Shown here piece by piece: positions 7,654-16,833 of a stretch of 64,000 bases of DNA (positions are counted from its first letter, which is position 1; each line of letters starts with the position of its first letter). A program made the translations under genes and the position numbers. The stretch is from assembly GCF_024054195.1 (NCBI RefSeq), contig NZ_JAMXLB010000001.1:1141646-1205645 (forward strand), read 5' to 3'. This DNA is from Flavobacterium sp. NRK F7. Lineage in GTDB: Bacteria > Bacteroidota > Bacteroidia > Flavobacteriales > Flavobacteriaceae. The notes beneath the pieces are model-generated. The model did no database searches. It was given only the letters and a program-made list of their open reading frames with translations, and was not told where the DNA came from.

Positions 7654-9852
7654 TTAAAAAGTATATTTTAAACCGCCATATATATTACGACCTGGAGCAT
7701 TGATGCCAGATGCAAAAACACGGTACTGCGTATCTAGAATATTTTCTACACCTGCATATAATGTAGCATTTTTTAAAATAGTATAGCTGGCCTTTAAATT
7801 ATAGGTTTCCCAAGCTGGCATTCCGCCTTCAGGAGCATATTGTTCATTATCTTCTCCATTTGGGAAATAATCTTTACTGTGTTTTTTACCATTATACAGC
7901 ACATAAGCTTCTGCTTGCCATTTTCTTTTTTCATACTGCAATCCTAATTTACCAAAATAGGGTGAAATATGATCTAAAGGACGTTCTTGTTCTTCTACGA
8001 TTCTTCCATAAGTATAATTGAAAGTTGCATTGAATTGTAAATTTTCTATAAGATAGCCTTTGATTAAAGTTGAAATTCCTGTAATATATGCTTTTCCTTT
8101 GTTTTGATTTGCTAAAACGATACTGGTTTCGCCGTTGTAATCGATAGTATTCTGACCTTGATAAGTAAAAGTATCCGTCACAATGGCGTCGTACATACGC
8201 GTGTAGAAATAGGTATGTTCCAATTTGAAACGCTTGTTATTCGATTGAATTACGAATCCTAAATCACCCGTAATGGTTTTTTCCGGACTCAAATCTTCAT
8301 TAGGGACAATCAAAAAACCACCACCTGATTCAAATATTTTGCCAAAATCATCTATATTGGGTACTCGAAATCCAGAGGAGATATTCGCTTTTAATGCCAC
8401 ATTTTGTGAAGTGTTGTGTACAATACCTAGCGAACCACTGTAGGTGAAATTACCTTGTTTGATTTTAGAAAAAGGTAGTGGAAAATAGATGTCATCTGCA
8501 ATGTTACTATTTAAAGTAGTGTAGCCTAAACGTCCACCAGCAGACCAAGCTGTTTTAGGGGTTGTTTTTTCAGTGTAGGAAACATACAAATCATTTCGAA
8601 ACATATGATTGTCGCCATTAGGATAGCGCGAGTCTATACCATTTTGTTCACCTGTATTGCTATTTTGAGCATAAGCAGTCGATTGTAAAGTTTCAAAATA
8701 AGATTCAAAACCATAAAATAACTCTCCTTTGGTGAATTTTTTACTAAGATCAGTAGAAAAGGAGTATAGGTTTACGTTTTCTTCTCTATGTTGTAAATTA
8801 TAATTGGAAAAACGTCGGTTATGACGACTTTCTTTCATGTTTTGGAAAGCTAATGCAAGCGTTAAATCGCTACCTAAAAAGGCCTTTTGTTTTTCTAATG
8901 TATAAGCCGTTAGTATGCGTTGTTGCGGACCATAATACCAAACTGCGTTTCGTAGACCTGTTGAAGAGGAAGGGTCAGTTAAACGATCGTATCTTGGAAT
9001 GTTACTTGTAGTTGAAAATTGTAAATTTAACCCGTGTAAGTAACCTGATTCGGTTTTATAACTCAATTTTTGTAAGGCATTATATTGGGTGTAACCCGAA
9101 AACTTTTGTACATATTTGTCATCATTAGCTACTAATTGATCCACACCACTTATTGTAGCTACGTAAAAAGGTCTTTCTCCAAAATAATTTCCATGTGGGT
9201 TTTTTCTTTTCCCCATTTTTAAATCTCCAAAATCATTATAAGAGAAAATAGTTAAAGAAGCAAAGTTTTTTGTAGCGTAATTGAAGTCAAAAGAAACCGA
9301 CTTTTCTTTGTTGACACTTCCGTAACGGGTGTTGATTTGACCCCAAATCGTTTTGTTAGATGTGTCAGAAAATGACGTTTTTTTGGTAGTCATATTTACA
9401 GTTCCTCCTAAAGCATCACTCCCGAAAAGAGTCGAAGTTGGACCGTAAAAAATGTCTACATTTTCTAACATGTTTTCGTCAATAGTGATTACATTTTGTA
9501 AATGACCTGTTCTGAAAATCAAATTATTCATTCTGAAACCATCTACTAAAAGTAACACACGACTCGCTTCAAATCCTCTAATTGCAGGGCTTCCACCTCC
9601 TTGTTGTGATTTTTGCACAAACAAAGAGCCCGAATTGGATAACATCTCAGCAGTGGACTGAAAGTTTTGAAATTCAATTTGTTTTTTAGAAATGGATTCT
9701 ACTTGAATGGGTAGAATTTTTTTGTTTTTTGAAACCTTATTTGAAGTCACAATAACTTCTTCAAGACTTTTTGTGTTTATGGAGTCTTTTGTAGTTTGAG
9801 AATAGCTTAAAATGCTGGTAAAGAGAATACCAGTAAACAAAATTTTTTTCAT
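7654..9852 (-). CDS. TonB-dependent outer-membrane receptor (possibly heme or iron-compound type)
   Basis: 732 residues. A signal peptide (MKKILFTGILFTSILSYSQ) is followed by a short TonB-box region and then a plug domain (about 45-160) with SPAIRGFEASRVLLLVDG and YGPTSTLFGSDALGGTVN. The rest is a 22-strand-type beta barrel ending GLKYTF with the terminal Phe typical of outer-membrane barrels. The plug wording (NSGSLFVQKSQQGGGSPAIRG, RTGHLQN) resembles the hemoglobin/heme receptor branch in Bacteroidota, so heme or another iron compound is the best guess, but the ligand is not proven by the sequence. Its start lies 7 bases after the stop of the SPOR gene, so the two share a transcript from the promoter at 10268-10275. 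Confidence 0.85.
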   Translation of the reverse strand: MKKILFTGILFTSILSYSQTTKDSINTKSLEEVIVTSNKVSKNKKILPIQVESISKKQIEFQNFQSTAEMLSNSGSLFVQKSQQGGGSPAIRGFEASRVLLLVDGFRMNNLIFRTGHLQNVITIDENMLENVDIFYGPTSTLFGSDALGGTVNMTTKKTSFSDTSNKTIWGQINTRYGSVNKEKSVSFDFNYATKNFASLTIFSYNDFGDLKMGKRKNPHGNYFGERPFYVATISGVDQLVANDDKYVQKFSGYTQYNALQKLSYKTESGYLHGLNLQFSTTSNIPRYDRLTDPSSSTGLRNAVWYYGPQQRILTAYTLEKQKAFLGSDLTLALAFQNMKESRHNRRFSNYNLQHREENVNLYSFSTDLSKKFTKGELFYGFESYFETLQSTAYAQNSNTGEQNGIDSRYPNGDNHMFRNDLYVSYTEKTTPKTAWSAGGRLGYTTLNSNIADDIYFPLPFSKIKQGNFTYSGSLGIVHNTSQNVALKANISSGFRVPNIDDFGKIFESGGGFLIVPNEDLSPEKTITGDLGFVIQSNNKRFKLEHTYFYTRMYDAIVTDTFTYQGQNTIDYNGETSIVLANQNKGKAYITGISTLIKGYLIENLQFNATFNYTYGRIVEEQERPLDHISPYFGKLGLQYEKRKWQAEAYVLYNGKKHSKDYFPNGEDNEQYAPEGGMPAWETYNLKASYTILKNATLYAGVENILDTQYRVFASGINAPGRNIYGGLKYTF

Positions 9853-9859
9853 TAGCAGT

Positions 9860-10249
9860 TTAACGATTGGGTTTAATTAAGAAAGCCATTGGGTATTTCT
9901 TTTTAATTTCTACCAAGTCTTTTTCTGCGTTAATTCTTAATTTGTATTTGCCTACCCATACTTTATAAGTTGGATTCGTGTATAAATAGGTAGCATCTAT
10001 GTCTTTAAAGTCTTTTTTGAAGTTTACCAAAGTCTTTTTTGCAGCTTCTTTATCACCATAAAAAATTTGGATAGCGTAATTGTCATCCGAATCATTAGAA
10101 GCGTTTAAAAGTTGCTTTTCTTTTAACAATTTACTAAATCTTGGATCTTGAATTACAGTTGTTTTGTCATCTTGTGAAAAACTTTTAGAAGTAATAAATA
10201 AGCTAATGATAGCGATGTAAAAATAATTTATTGAAGTTAATTTTCTCAT
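9860..10249 (-). CDS. Secreted SPOR-domain protein
   Basis: 129 residues. An N-terminal signal peptide ends near SKSFSQ and is followed by a short linker. A SPOR-like domain fills about residues 55-129, containing YAIQIFYGDKEAAKKTL, a repeated strand-helix-strand pattern, YKVWVGKYKLRINAEKDL and a C-terminal strand (MAFLIKPNR). SPOR domains bind peptidoglycan stripped of stem peptides, usually in division proteins; here the domain stands alone as a small periplasmic protein. It is the first gene of a two-gene operon with the TonB-dependent receptor, so it may position the receptor or its TonB partner at the cell wall (inference). Confidence 0.78.
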   Translation of the reverse strand: MRKLTSINYFYIAIISLFITSKSFSQDDKTTVIQDPRFSKLLKEKQLLNASNDSDDNYAIQIFYGDKEAAKKTLVNFKKDFKDIDATYLYTNPTYKVWVGKYKLRINAEKDLVEIKKKYPMAFLIKPNR

Positions 10250-10267
10250 AATGAATAAAATTTAAAG

Positions 10268-10275
10268 CAAAAGTA
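10268..10275 (-). promoter_or_regulatory. Promoter of the SPOR / TonB-receptor operon
   Basis: On the minus strand this reads TACTTTTG, an exact TAnnTTTG match, 18 bases before the SPOR gene start. Confidence 0.55.
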
Positions 10276-10353
10276 CAATAATCTAAACGAAACAAAATAG
10301 GATAAATTATTTAGAATAAATATAAATTACATTTTAAGATAAAATTAAGGTTT

Positions 10354-10381
10354 TTAGAATAGTTCTAATATCGTATTTTTG
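10354..10381 (+). promoter_or_regulatory. actA operon promoter with upstream dyad
   Basis: TATTTTTG at 10374-10381 is an exact TAnnTTTG match, 86 bases before actA. Just upstream is an inverted repeat TTAGAA-TAG-TTCTAA (10354-10368) in place of a clear TTG element. A regulator bound there would overlap the polymerase site. The rest of the 10250-10467 gap is AT-rich with no other feature I can support, apart from the SPOR operon promoter. Confidence 0.45.
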
Positions 10382-10467
10382 TCGGAGTTTAAAATAATGT
10401 ATGCTTTTAAGGTGTAAGTTATATATCTAAAATCGTACCAAATCTAGTCGATAATCATTAATTAAAT

Positions 10468-11784
10468 ATGAAAAAGGTGGGTAACCATAAATCGTTTTCA
10501 AGGATTTTCTTCAGTTTAGCTTTAACGCTATCTTTTTCTTTATCTGTTTTTTCTCAAGATTCAACGTCAGTAGATGTTGCTGCTGCACCTGCTACAGGTG
10601 GTAATGCAGACGCAGGTAAAGCGCTATTTAATGCTAATTGTGCTGCTTGTCATGCTTTAGATAAAGTAATGACAGGGCCAGCTTTAAGAGGTGTCGCTGA
10701 CAAGTATGACAAAGAATTTCTTTACAAGTGGATCAAAAACAACACAGAACTTATTAAAGCTGGTGATCCAACTGCGTTAAAAATTTACAATGAAAATGGT
10801 CAAAAAGCAATGACTATTTTTCCTCAATTATCTAATACAGATATTGATAACATTTTAGCGTATACTTCACAGCCTAAGCCAGAACCAGTAGTAACTACAA
10901 CTCCTACAGGTGGTGGCGGAGCTACTTCAAATGATTCAGGAATTTCTAACAATGTAATTCTTGGAGCATTAGCATTAGTATTGACAATGTTAATCGTAAT
11001 GTTGTTCTTAGTGAATAACGTATTAACAAAGATTGCTAAAGCAAATGGTATTGAGGTTCAAAAAGATAGTAAGTCGTTACCAATTTGGAAAGCGTTTATT
11101 AAAAACCAATTCTTATTAGTTGTTACGGCTATTTTATTCTTATTATTTGCAGCATATTTTGCTTATGGATATTTAATGCAAGTAGGTGTGGATCAAGGAT
11201 ATGAGCCAATTCAACCAATTCATTATTCGCACAGAATTCATGCTGGAGATAATGGTATAGATTGTAAATATTGTCACTCTGCAGCTCGTGTTGGTAAACA
11301 CTCTAATATTCCTTCTTTAAATGTTTGTATGAACTGTCATAAAAATATTTCTGAAGTAGCAGAAGAGACTTTAGCAGAAGGAAACGAATATGGTGTAAAT
11401 TATAATAACGAAATTCAAAAGTTATACAATGCTGTAGGTTGGGATAAAACTACTCAAACCTATACAGGTAAAACAGAGCCAGTAAAATGGATTAGAATTC
11501 ATAATTTACCTGATTTTGTGTATTTCAACCACTCACAACACGTAACAGTTGCTGGGGTAGAATGTCAAACGTGTCATGGCCCAGTAGAAGAAATGGAAAT
11601 CATGAGACAGCATTCTTCTTTAACTATGGGATGGTGTATTAACTGTCACAGAGAGACAAATGTTAAGGTTGAAGATAATGCATATTATGCAAAAATTCAT
11701 GAAGAACTTTCTAAAAAGTATGGAGTTGAAAAGTTGACTGCAGCACAAATGGGAGGTTTAGAGTGTGGTAAATGCCACTATTAA
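10468..11784 (+). CDS. actA: Alternative complex III subunit ActA, multiheme cytochrome c
   Basis: 438 residues with six CXXCH heme c motifs. One is at 58-62 (CAACH) in an N-terminal class I cytochrome c domain that follows a signal peptide (to about residue 30). Five lie in the C-terminal domain: 266-270, 287-291, 366-370, 390-394 and 433-437. Two membrane segments (about 162-185 and 212-237) join the halves, after a Pro/Thr/Gly-rich linker. ActA is the electron-exit subunit of alternative complex III, a quinol:cytochrome c oxidoreductase replacing bc1, known structurally from Flavobacterium johnsoniae in a supercomplex with a cytochrome oxidase. The extra N-terminal heme domain could act as a tethered electron shuttle (inference). 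It is the first gene of the act-cox operon. Confidence 0.95.
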   Translation: MKKVGNHKSFSRIFFSLALTLSFSLSVFSQDSTSVDVAAAPATGGNADAGKALFNANCAACHALDKVMTGPALRGVADKYDKEFLYKWIKNNTELIKAGDPTALKIYNENGQKAMTIFPQLSNTDIDNILAYTSQPKPEPVVTTTPTGGGGATSNDSGISNNVILGALALVLTMLIVMLFLVNNVLTKIAKANGIEVQKDSKSLPIWKAFIKNQFLLVVTAILFLLFAAYFAYGYLMQVGVDQGYEPIQPIHYSHRIHAGDNGIDCKYCHSAARVGKHSNIPSLNVCMNCHKNISEVAEETLAEGNEYGVNYNNEIQKLYNAVGWDKTTQTYTGKTEPVKWIRIHNLPDFVYFNHSQHVTVAGVECQTCHGPVEEMEIMRQHSSLTMGWCINCHRETNVKVEDNAYYAKIHEELSKKYGVEKLTAAQMGGLECGKCHY

Positions 11785-11820
11785 TTAATATAATTTAAGA
11801 AGCTAATATCAATATACAAT

Positions 11821-14800
11821 ATGGCATCAAACAAAAAATACTGGAAAAGTGTTGAGGAACTAAACGAAAATAGTTCTATTGTTGAGACGCTAAGAAACAA
11901 TGAGTTTGTTGAACAAATTCCTGTTGATGAGTTTTTAGGAGACAAAGAAGCTTTATCAAGTAGTGCAACATCTCGTCGTGACTTTTTAAAATACGTTGGA
12001 TTTAGTACAGCTGCTGCATCTTTAGCGGCTTGTGAAGGTCCAGTTGTGAAATCAATACCTTACGTAGTGCAACCAGAAGAAATTATTCCTGGAGTAGCTG
12101 ATTTTTATGCAACTACTATTGCAGATGGTTATGATTTTGCAAATATTCTTATAAAAACACGTGAAGGTCGTCCAATTAAAGTTGAGAATAATAATTTAGA
12201 AGGAGCAAGAACAGGTGCGAATGCAAGAGTGCATGCTTCTGTACTTTCATTGTATGACAGTCTTCGTTTAAAACAACCAAAAATTGCTGGTAATAACGCA
12301 ACTTGGGGTGAAGTAAACGCAAAAGTTAAGGCTGGTTTAGAAGAAGCTAATACACAAGGTGGTGCTGTGGTTCTTTTAACAAATACAATGGCAAGTCCTT
12401 CAACAGATGCTTTAATTGATGAGTTAAAAGCAAAATATCCTACAGTTAAGCATATTATTTACGATGCAGTATCGGATTCAAATGCATTAGATGCTTTTGA
12501 GCAAGTATACGGTGTTCGTGCTTTAGCAAATTATGATTTTTCTAAAGCAGATGTTATTGTTTCTGTTGGTGCTGATATTTTAGGAGATTGGCAAGGTGGT
12601 GGATATGATGCAGGCTATGCTAAAGGAAGAGTTCCTAAAAACGGAAAAATGTCCAAGCATATTCAAATTGAAGCAAATATGTCTCTTGCAGGGGCAAATG
12701 CTGATAAGAGAATGCCAATGACCATTTCTCAACAAAAATCGGCTTTGGCTGATATTTACAATGCTGTAGTTAATGGTGCAACTCCTAAAAATGCTGAAAT
12801 AGCTAAAGTTGTGAATCAGTTAAAATCTGCTAAATCTAAAGGTGTAGTAGTTACTGGTTTGGATGATGTGAATGCGCAATTAGTAGTTTTAGCTATTAAT
12901 ACTGCTATTGCTTCTGAAGCATTTAATCCAACAAATGCTAAATTAGTAAGAAAAGGAAATGCTAAAGAAGTAAGTCAGTTAGTGGATTATATGAAAGCAG
13001 GAAAAGTACATACTTTAATAATGAGTGGTGTAAATCCTGTTTATACTTTACCAAATGCAAAAGACTTTTCTGAAGCACTTAAAAAAGTAAAATTATCAGT
13101 TTCGTTTTCAATGAAAGAAGATGAAACTGCTTCAATAACAACTATTGCAGCTGCAGCTCCTCATTATTTGGAGTCATGGTCAGATGTAACTATTGAAAGA
13201 GGACATTATAGTGTGGCTCAGCCAACAATTCGTCCATTGTTTGATACGAAACAATTCCAAGAAGCTTTATTAACTTGGACTGAAAATAGTGCTAGTTATT
13301 ATGATTATTTAAAAGGATTTGCTTCTTCAAATGTAAGTGGAAAATCATGGAATCAAATGGTTCATGATGGTTTTGTAATGACTGAAGCTTTACCATTAGT
13401 GGCTAATACTGTTGATTTTTCTGTTGCAGCCTCTCAATTAGCAAAAGCTAAAAATGCAGGTTTAGATTTAGTGTTATATACTAAAACTGGAATGGGAGAT
13501 GGTCAACAAGCAAACAACCCTTGGTTACAAGAGTTTCCAGATCCAATCACAAGAGTTTCTTGGGATAATTATGTTACCATTTCTAAAAAGGATGCGGAAC
13601 GCTATGATTTGAAAAACTGGAATGTAGCTAACGGAGGAATGAACGGAAATTACGTTACTTTAAAAGTGGGTAATGTAACCTTGAATAATGTACCTGTGGT
13701 GGTTCAACCAGGACAAGCAGTTGGTACTTTAGGTTTGGCTTTTGGTTATGGTAAAAAAGCAGCCTTAAAACAAGAAATGCAAGTAGGAGTGAATGCTTAT
13801 AGTTTGTATAAAAACTTAACAGCAAATCAAATTGTTTCTATTTCGAAAGAAGCTGGTGAGCATGAATTTGCTTGTGTTCAATTGCAAAAAACATTAATGG
13901 GTCGTGGTGATATTATCAAAGAAACGACTCTTGAAATATTTAATACAAAAGACGCTGAAGTTTGGAATCCTGTTCCAATGGTGTCTCTAGATCATCAAGA
14001 AACACCTACTACTGAAGTAGATTTATGGACTTCTTTTGATAGAACTATTGGTCACCATTTTAACTTGTCTATTGATTTAAATGCATGTACAGGATGTGGA
14101 GCATGTGTGATTGCATGTCATGCTGAAAATAATGTTCCTGTTGTAGGTAAATCTGAAGTGAGAAGAAGTAGAGATATGCATTGGTTGCGTATCGATAGAT
14201 ATTATTCTCATGAAGAGACATTCAGTGGTGATGTTGAATTAAAAGAAGGTACTTCTGGTTTATTAAATTCTGTAAGCACACTTTCAGAGATGGAAGACCC
14301 TTCAGAAAATCCCCAAGTGGCTTTCCAACCTGTAATGTGTCAACACTGTAATCACGCACCTTGTGAAACAGTTTGTCCAGTTGCAGCAACTTCTCACGGA
14401 AAAGAAGGTCAAAACCATATGGCTTACAATAGATGTGTTGGAACGCGATATTGTGCGAATAACTGTCCGTATAAAGTAAGACGTTTTAACTGGTTCTTAT
14501 ATAATAAAAACAGTGAGTTTGATTACCACATGAACAATGATTTAGGTCGTATGGTATTAAACCCTGATGTAAACGTACGTTCTCGTGGGGTAATGGAAAA
14601 ATGTTCGATGTGTATTCAAAAAACACAGGCAACAAAACTTCAAGCAAAACGTGAAGGTAGATTAGTAAAAGATGGTGAATTCCAAACGGCTTGTTCTGCT
14701 GCTTGTACTAGTGGAGCAATGGTATTTGGTGATGTAAATGATAAAGAGAGTCAAGTGGCTAAATTAGCTGAAGACGAAAGAATGTATCATTTACTAGAGC

Positions 14801-14856
14801 ATATTGGTACAAAACCAAATGTATTCTATCACGTTAAAGTAAGAAACGTTAAATAA
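11821..14856 (+). CDS. actB: Alternative complex III subunit ActB, iron-sulfur protein
   Basis: 1011 residues. The N-terminus has a Tat-like motif SRRDFLKYVGF (Arg52-Arg53) leading to LAAC with Cys71, consistent with Tat export and lipid attachment. The bulk resembles a molybdopterin oxidoreductase without evident cofactor use, followed by a ferredoxin-like domain with four cysteine clusters. The first is CTGCGACVIAC (Cys756, 759, 762, 766), the second starts at Cys840 (CQHCNHAPCETVC), the third at Cys872 (CVGTRYCANNC) and the fourth at Cys928 (CSMC, completed by CSAAC). The wider spacing in the third cluster suggests one site differs, in line with a 3Fe-4S cluster in this family. It carries electrons from the quinol site of ActC towards the hemes of ActA. 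Confidence 0.95.
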   Translation: MASNKKYWKSVEELNENSSIVETLRNNEFVEQIPVDEFLGDKEALSSSATSRRDFLKYVGFSTAAASLAACEGPVVKSIPYVVQPEEIIPGVADFYATTIADGYDFANILIKTREGRPIKVENNNLEGARTGANARVHASVLSLYDSLRLKQPKIAGNNATWGEVNAKVKAGLEEANTQGGAVVLLTNTMASPSTDALIDELKAKYPTVKHIIYDAVSDSNALDAFEQVYGVRALANYDFSKADVIVSVGADILGDWQGGGYDAGYAKGRVPKNGKMSKHIQIEANMSLAGANADKRMPMTISQQKSALADIYNAVVNGATPKNAEIAKVVNQLKSAKSKGVVVTGLDDVNAQLVVLAINTAIASEAFNPTNAKLVRKGNAKEVSQLVDYMKAGKVHTLIMSGVNPVYTLPNAKDFSEALKKVKLSVSFSMKEDETASITTIAAAAPHYLESWSDVTIERGHYSVAQPTIRPLFDTKQFQEALLTWTENSASYYDYLKGFASSNVSGKSWNQMVHDGFVMTEALPLVANTVDFSVAASQLAKAKNAGLDLVLYTKTGMGDGQQANNPWLQEFPDPITRVSWDNYVTISKKDAERYDLKNWNVANGGMNGNYVTLKVGNVTLNNVPVVVQPGQAVGTLGLAFGYGKKAALKQEMQVGVNAYSLYKNLTANQIVSISKEAGEHEFACVQLQKTLMGRGDIIKETTLEIFNTKDAEVWNPVPMVSLDHQETPTTEVDLWTSFDRTIGHHFNLSIDLNACTGCGACVIACHAENNVPVVGKSEVRRSRDMHWLRIDRYYSHEETFSGDVELKEGTSGLLNSVSTLSEMEDPSENPQVAFQPVMCQHCNHAPCETVCPVAATSHGKEGQNHMAYNRCVGTRYCANNCPYKVRRFNWFLYNKNSEFDYHMNNDLGRMVLNPDVNVRSRGVMEKCSMCIQKTQATKLQAKREGRLVKDGEFQTACSAACTSGAMVFGDVNDKESQVAKLAEDERMYHLLEHIGTKPNVFYHVKVRNVK

Positions 14857-14886
14857 GTATTAATTAAAGAAACAATATAAAGGATT

Positions 14887-16296
14887 ATGTCGTCTCATTA
14901 CGAAGCACCCATTAGAAAACCTTTAGTAGTAGGAAATAAATCTTACCACGATGTTACTGTTGATGTAGCTAGACCTGTAGAAGGAAGAGCGAATAAACAA
15001 TGGTGGATTGTATTTTCAATTGCCTTAACCGCTTTCCTTTATGGATTAGGTTGTATGATTTATACCATCTCTACAGGGATTGGTACTTGGGGATTAAATA
15101 AAACTGTTGGTTGGGCATGGGATATCACTAACTTTGTTTGGTGGGTTGGTATCGGTCATGCTGGAACCTTAATCTCAGCTGTATTATTATTATTCCGTCA
15201 AAAATGGAGAATGGCGATTAACCGTTCAGCGGAAGCTATGACTATTTTCTCGGTAATGCAAGCAGGTTTATTCCCAATCATTCACATGGGACGTCCATGG
15301 TTAGGTTATTGGGTATTACCTATTCCAAATCAATTTGGATCGTTATGGGTTAACTTTAACTCTCCCTTACTTTGGGACGTATTTGCAATTTCAACGTATT
15401 TATCAGTTTCATTAGTTTTCTGGTGGACTGGTTTATTGCCTGACTTTGCTATGTTACGTGATAGAGCTATTACACCATTTACAAAAAGAATCTACTCAAC
15501 TTTGTCTTTTGGATGGAGTGGTAGAGCAAAAGATTGGCAACGTTTTGAAGAAGTATCATTAGTTTTAGCAGGTTTAGCTACACCTCTTGTACTTTCTGTA
15601 CATACAATTGTATCTTTTGACTTCGCAACTTCAGTAATTCCTGGTTGGCATACAACAATCCTTCCTCCTTACTTCGTAGCTGGAGCAATTTTCTCAGGAT
15701 TCGCAATGGTAAATACGTTATTGATTATCATGAGAAAAGTATCGAATCTAGAAGAATACATTACCATTCAACATATTGAATTAATGAATATCATTATTAT
15801 GATTACAGGTTCAATCGTGGGTTGTGCATATATAACAGAGTTATTTATTGCTTGGTATTCAGGTGTAGAATATGAACAATATGCTTTCTTGAATAGAGCT
15901 ACGGGACCTTACTGGTGGTCTTATTTCTTAATGATGACTTGTAATGTTTTCTCACCACAATTTATGTGGTCTAAGAAATTAAGAACTAGTATTGCTTTCT
16001 CATTTATTATTTCAATTGTTGTAAACGTAGGAATGTGGTTTGAACGATTCGTAATTATCGTTACTTCATTACATAGAGATTATTTACCATCATCTTGGAC
16101 AATGTTTCAGCCTACATTTGTAGATGCAGGAATTTTTATTGGAACTATTGGTTTCTTCTTTGTATTGTTTTTATTATACTCTAGAAGTTTCCCTGTTATT
16201 GCTCAAGCTGAAGTTAAGACTATCTTAAAATCATCTGGTGATAATTACAAGAGAGAAAGAGAAGAACACGGACATAATCATTCAGACAATCATTAA
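14887..16296 (+). CDS. actC: Alternative complex III subunit ActC, NrfD-like quinol-binding membrane protein
   Basis: 469 residues, about ten membrane helices, NrfD/PsrC family. Typical features are WWVGIGHAGTLISAVL with a His likely in the quinol site, and FERFVIIVTSLHRDYLPSSW near the last helices. The C-terminal tail is His-rich (EEHGHNHSDNH). In alternative complex III, ActC and its paralogue ActF form the membrane core, and ActC next to the iron-sulfur subunit is the probable quinol oxidation site. It lies 30 bases after actB, and its stop codon is 4 bases before the actD start. Confidence 0.95.
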   Translation: MSSHYEAPIRKPLVVGNKSYHDVTVDVARPVEGRANKQWWIVFSIALTAFLYGLGCMIYTISTGIGTWGLNKTVGWAWDITNFVWWVGIGHAGTLISAVLLLFRQKWRMAINRSAEAMTIFSVMQAGLFPIIHMGRPWLGYWVLPIPNQFGSLWVNFNSPLLWDVFAISTYLSVSLVFWWTGLLPDFAMLRDRAITPFTKRIYSTLSFGWSGRAKDWQRFEEVSLVLAGLATPLVLSVHTIVSFDFATSVIPGWHTTILPPYFVAGAIFSGFAMVNTLLIIMRKVSNLEEYITIQHIELMNIIIMITGSIVGCAYITELFIAWYSGVEYEQYAFLNRATGPYWWSYFLMMTCNVFSPQFMWSKKLRTSIAFSFIISIVVNVGMWFERFVIIVTSLHRDYLPSSWTMFQPTFVDAGIFIGTIGFFFVLFLLYSRSFPVIAQAEVKTILKSSGDNYKREREEHGHNHSDNH

Positions 16297-16300
16297 TATC

Positions 16301-16825
16301 ATGAGTAATAAAGTTATACACGCTATATATAATGATGATGATGTTTTAATGGATGCTGTTAAACAAACAAGAGCAGCACATCATCATATTGAAGAAGTTT
16401 ACACACCTTTTCCAGTACATGGATTGGATAAAGCTATGGGATTAGCTCCAACAAGAATTGCAATAGCTTCATTTTTGTATGGATTAGTTGGTTTATCAAT
16501 CGCAACTACTATGATGCGTTTCATCATGATTGTAGATTGGCCTCAAGATATTGGAGGTAAACCAAGTTTTAGTTACATCGATAATATGCCAGCATTTGTT
16601 CCAATTATGTTTGAGATGACGGTGTTTTTTGCAGCTCACTTAATGGTAATTACTTTTTATATGAGAAGTAAATTATGGCCTTTCAAAAAAGCTGAAAATC
16701 CAGATGTAAGAACTACAGATGATCATTTTTTAATGGAAGTTGGTGTTCACGGAAACGAAGATGATATGGTTTCGTTTTTTAAATCAACTGGAGCTGTAGA
16801 AGTTAAAGTAATTGAAAAGCATTAA
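16301..16825 (+). CDS. actD: Alternative complex III subunit ActD (DUF3341)
   Basis: 174 residues from the ATG at 16301; an upstream in-frame ATG at 16238 would overlap actC by about 60 bases and add a non-conserved, hydrophilic extension, so I reject it. The N-terminal soluble part begins with the DUF3341 pattern VIHAIYNDDDVLMDAVK, with HHHIEEVYTPFPVHGLD after it. Two membrane helices follow (about 70-90 and 110-135). DUF3341 proteins are the small membrane subunit of alternative complex III, packing against ActC and ActF. Conserved operon position and motif make the call secure. Confidence 0.93.
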   Translation: MSNKVIHAIYNDDDVLMDAVKQTRAAHHHIEEVYTPFPVHGLDKAMGLAPTRIAIASFLYGLVGLSIATTMMRFIMIVDWPQDIGGKPSFSYIDNMPAFVPIMFEMTVFFAAHLMVITFYMRSKLWPFKKAENPDVRTTDDHFLMEVGVHGNEDDMVSFFKSTGAVEVKVIEKH

Positions 16826-16833
16826 TACAAGAT

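Noticed and set aside
16238-16300. Longer actD start overlapping actC
   Set aside because: The extension is not DUF3341-like and would overlap actC by about 60 bases; the ATG at 16301 fits.
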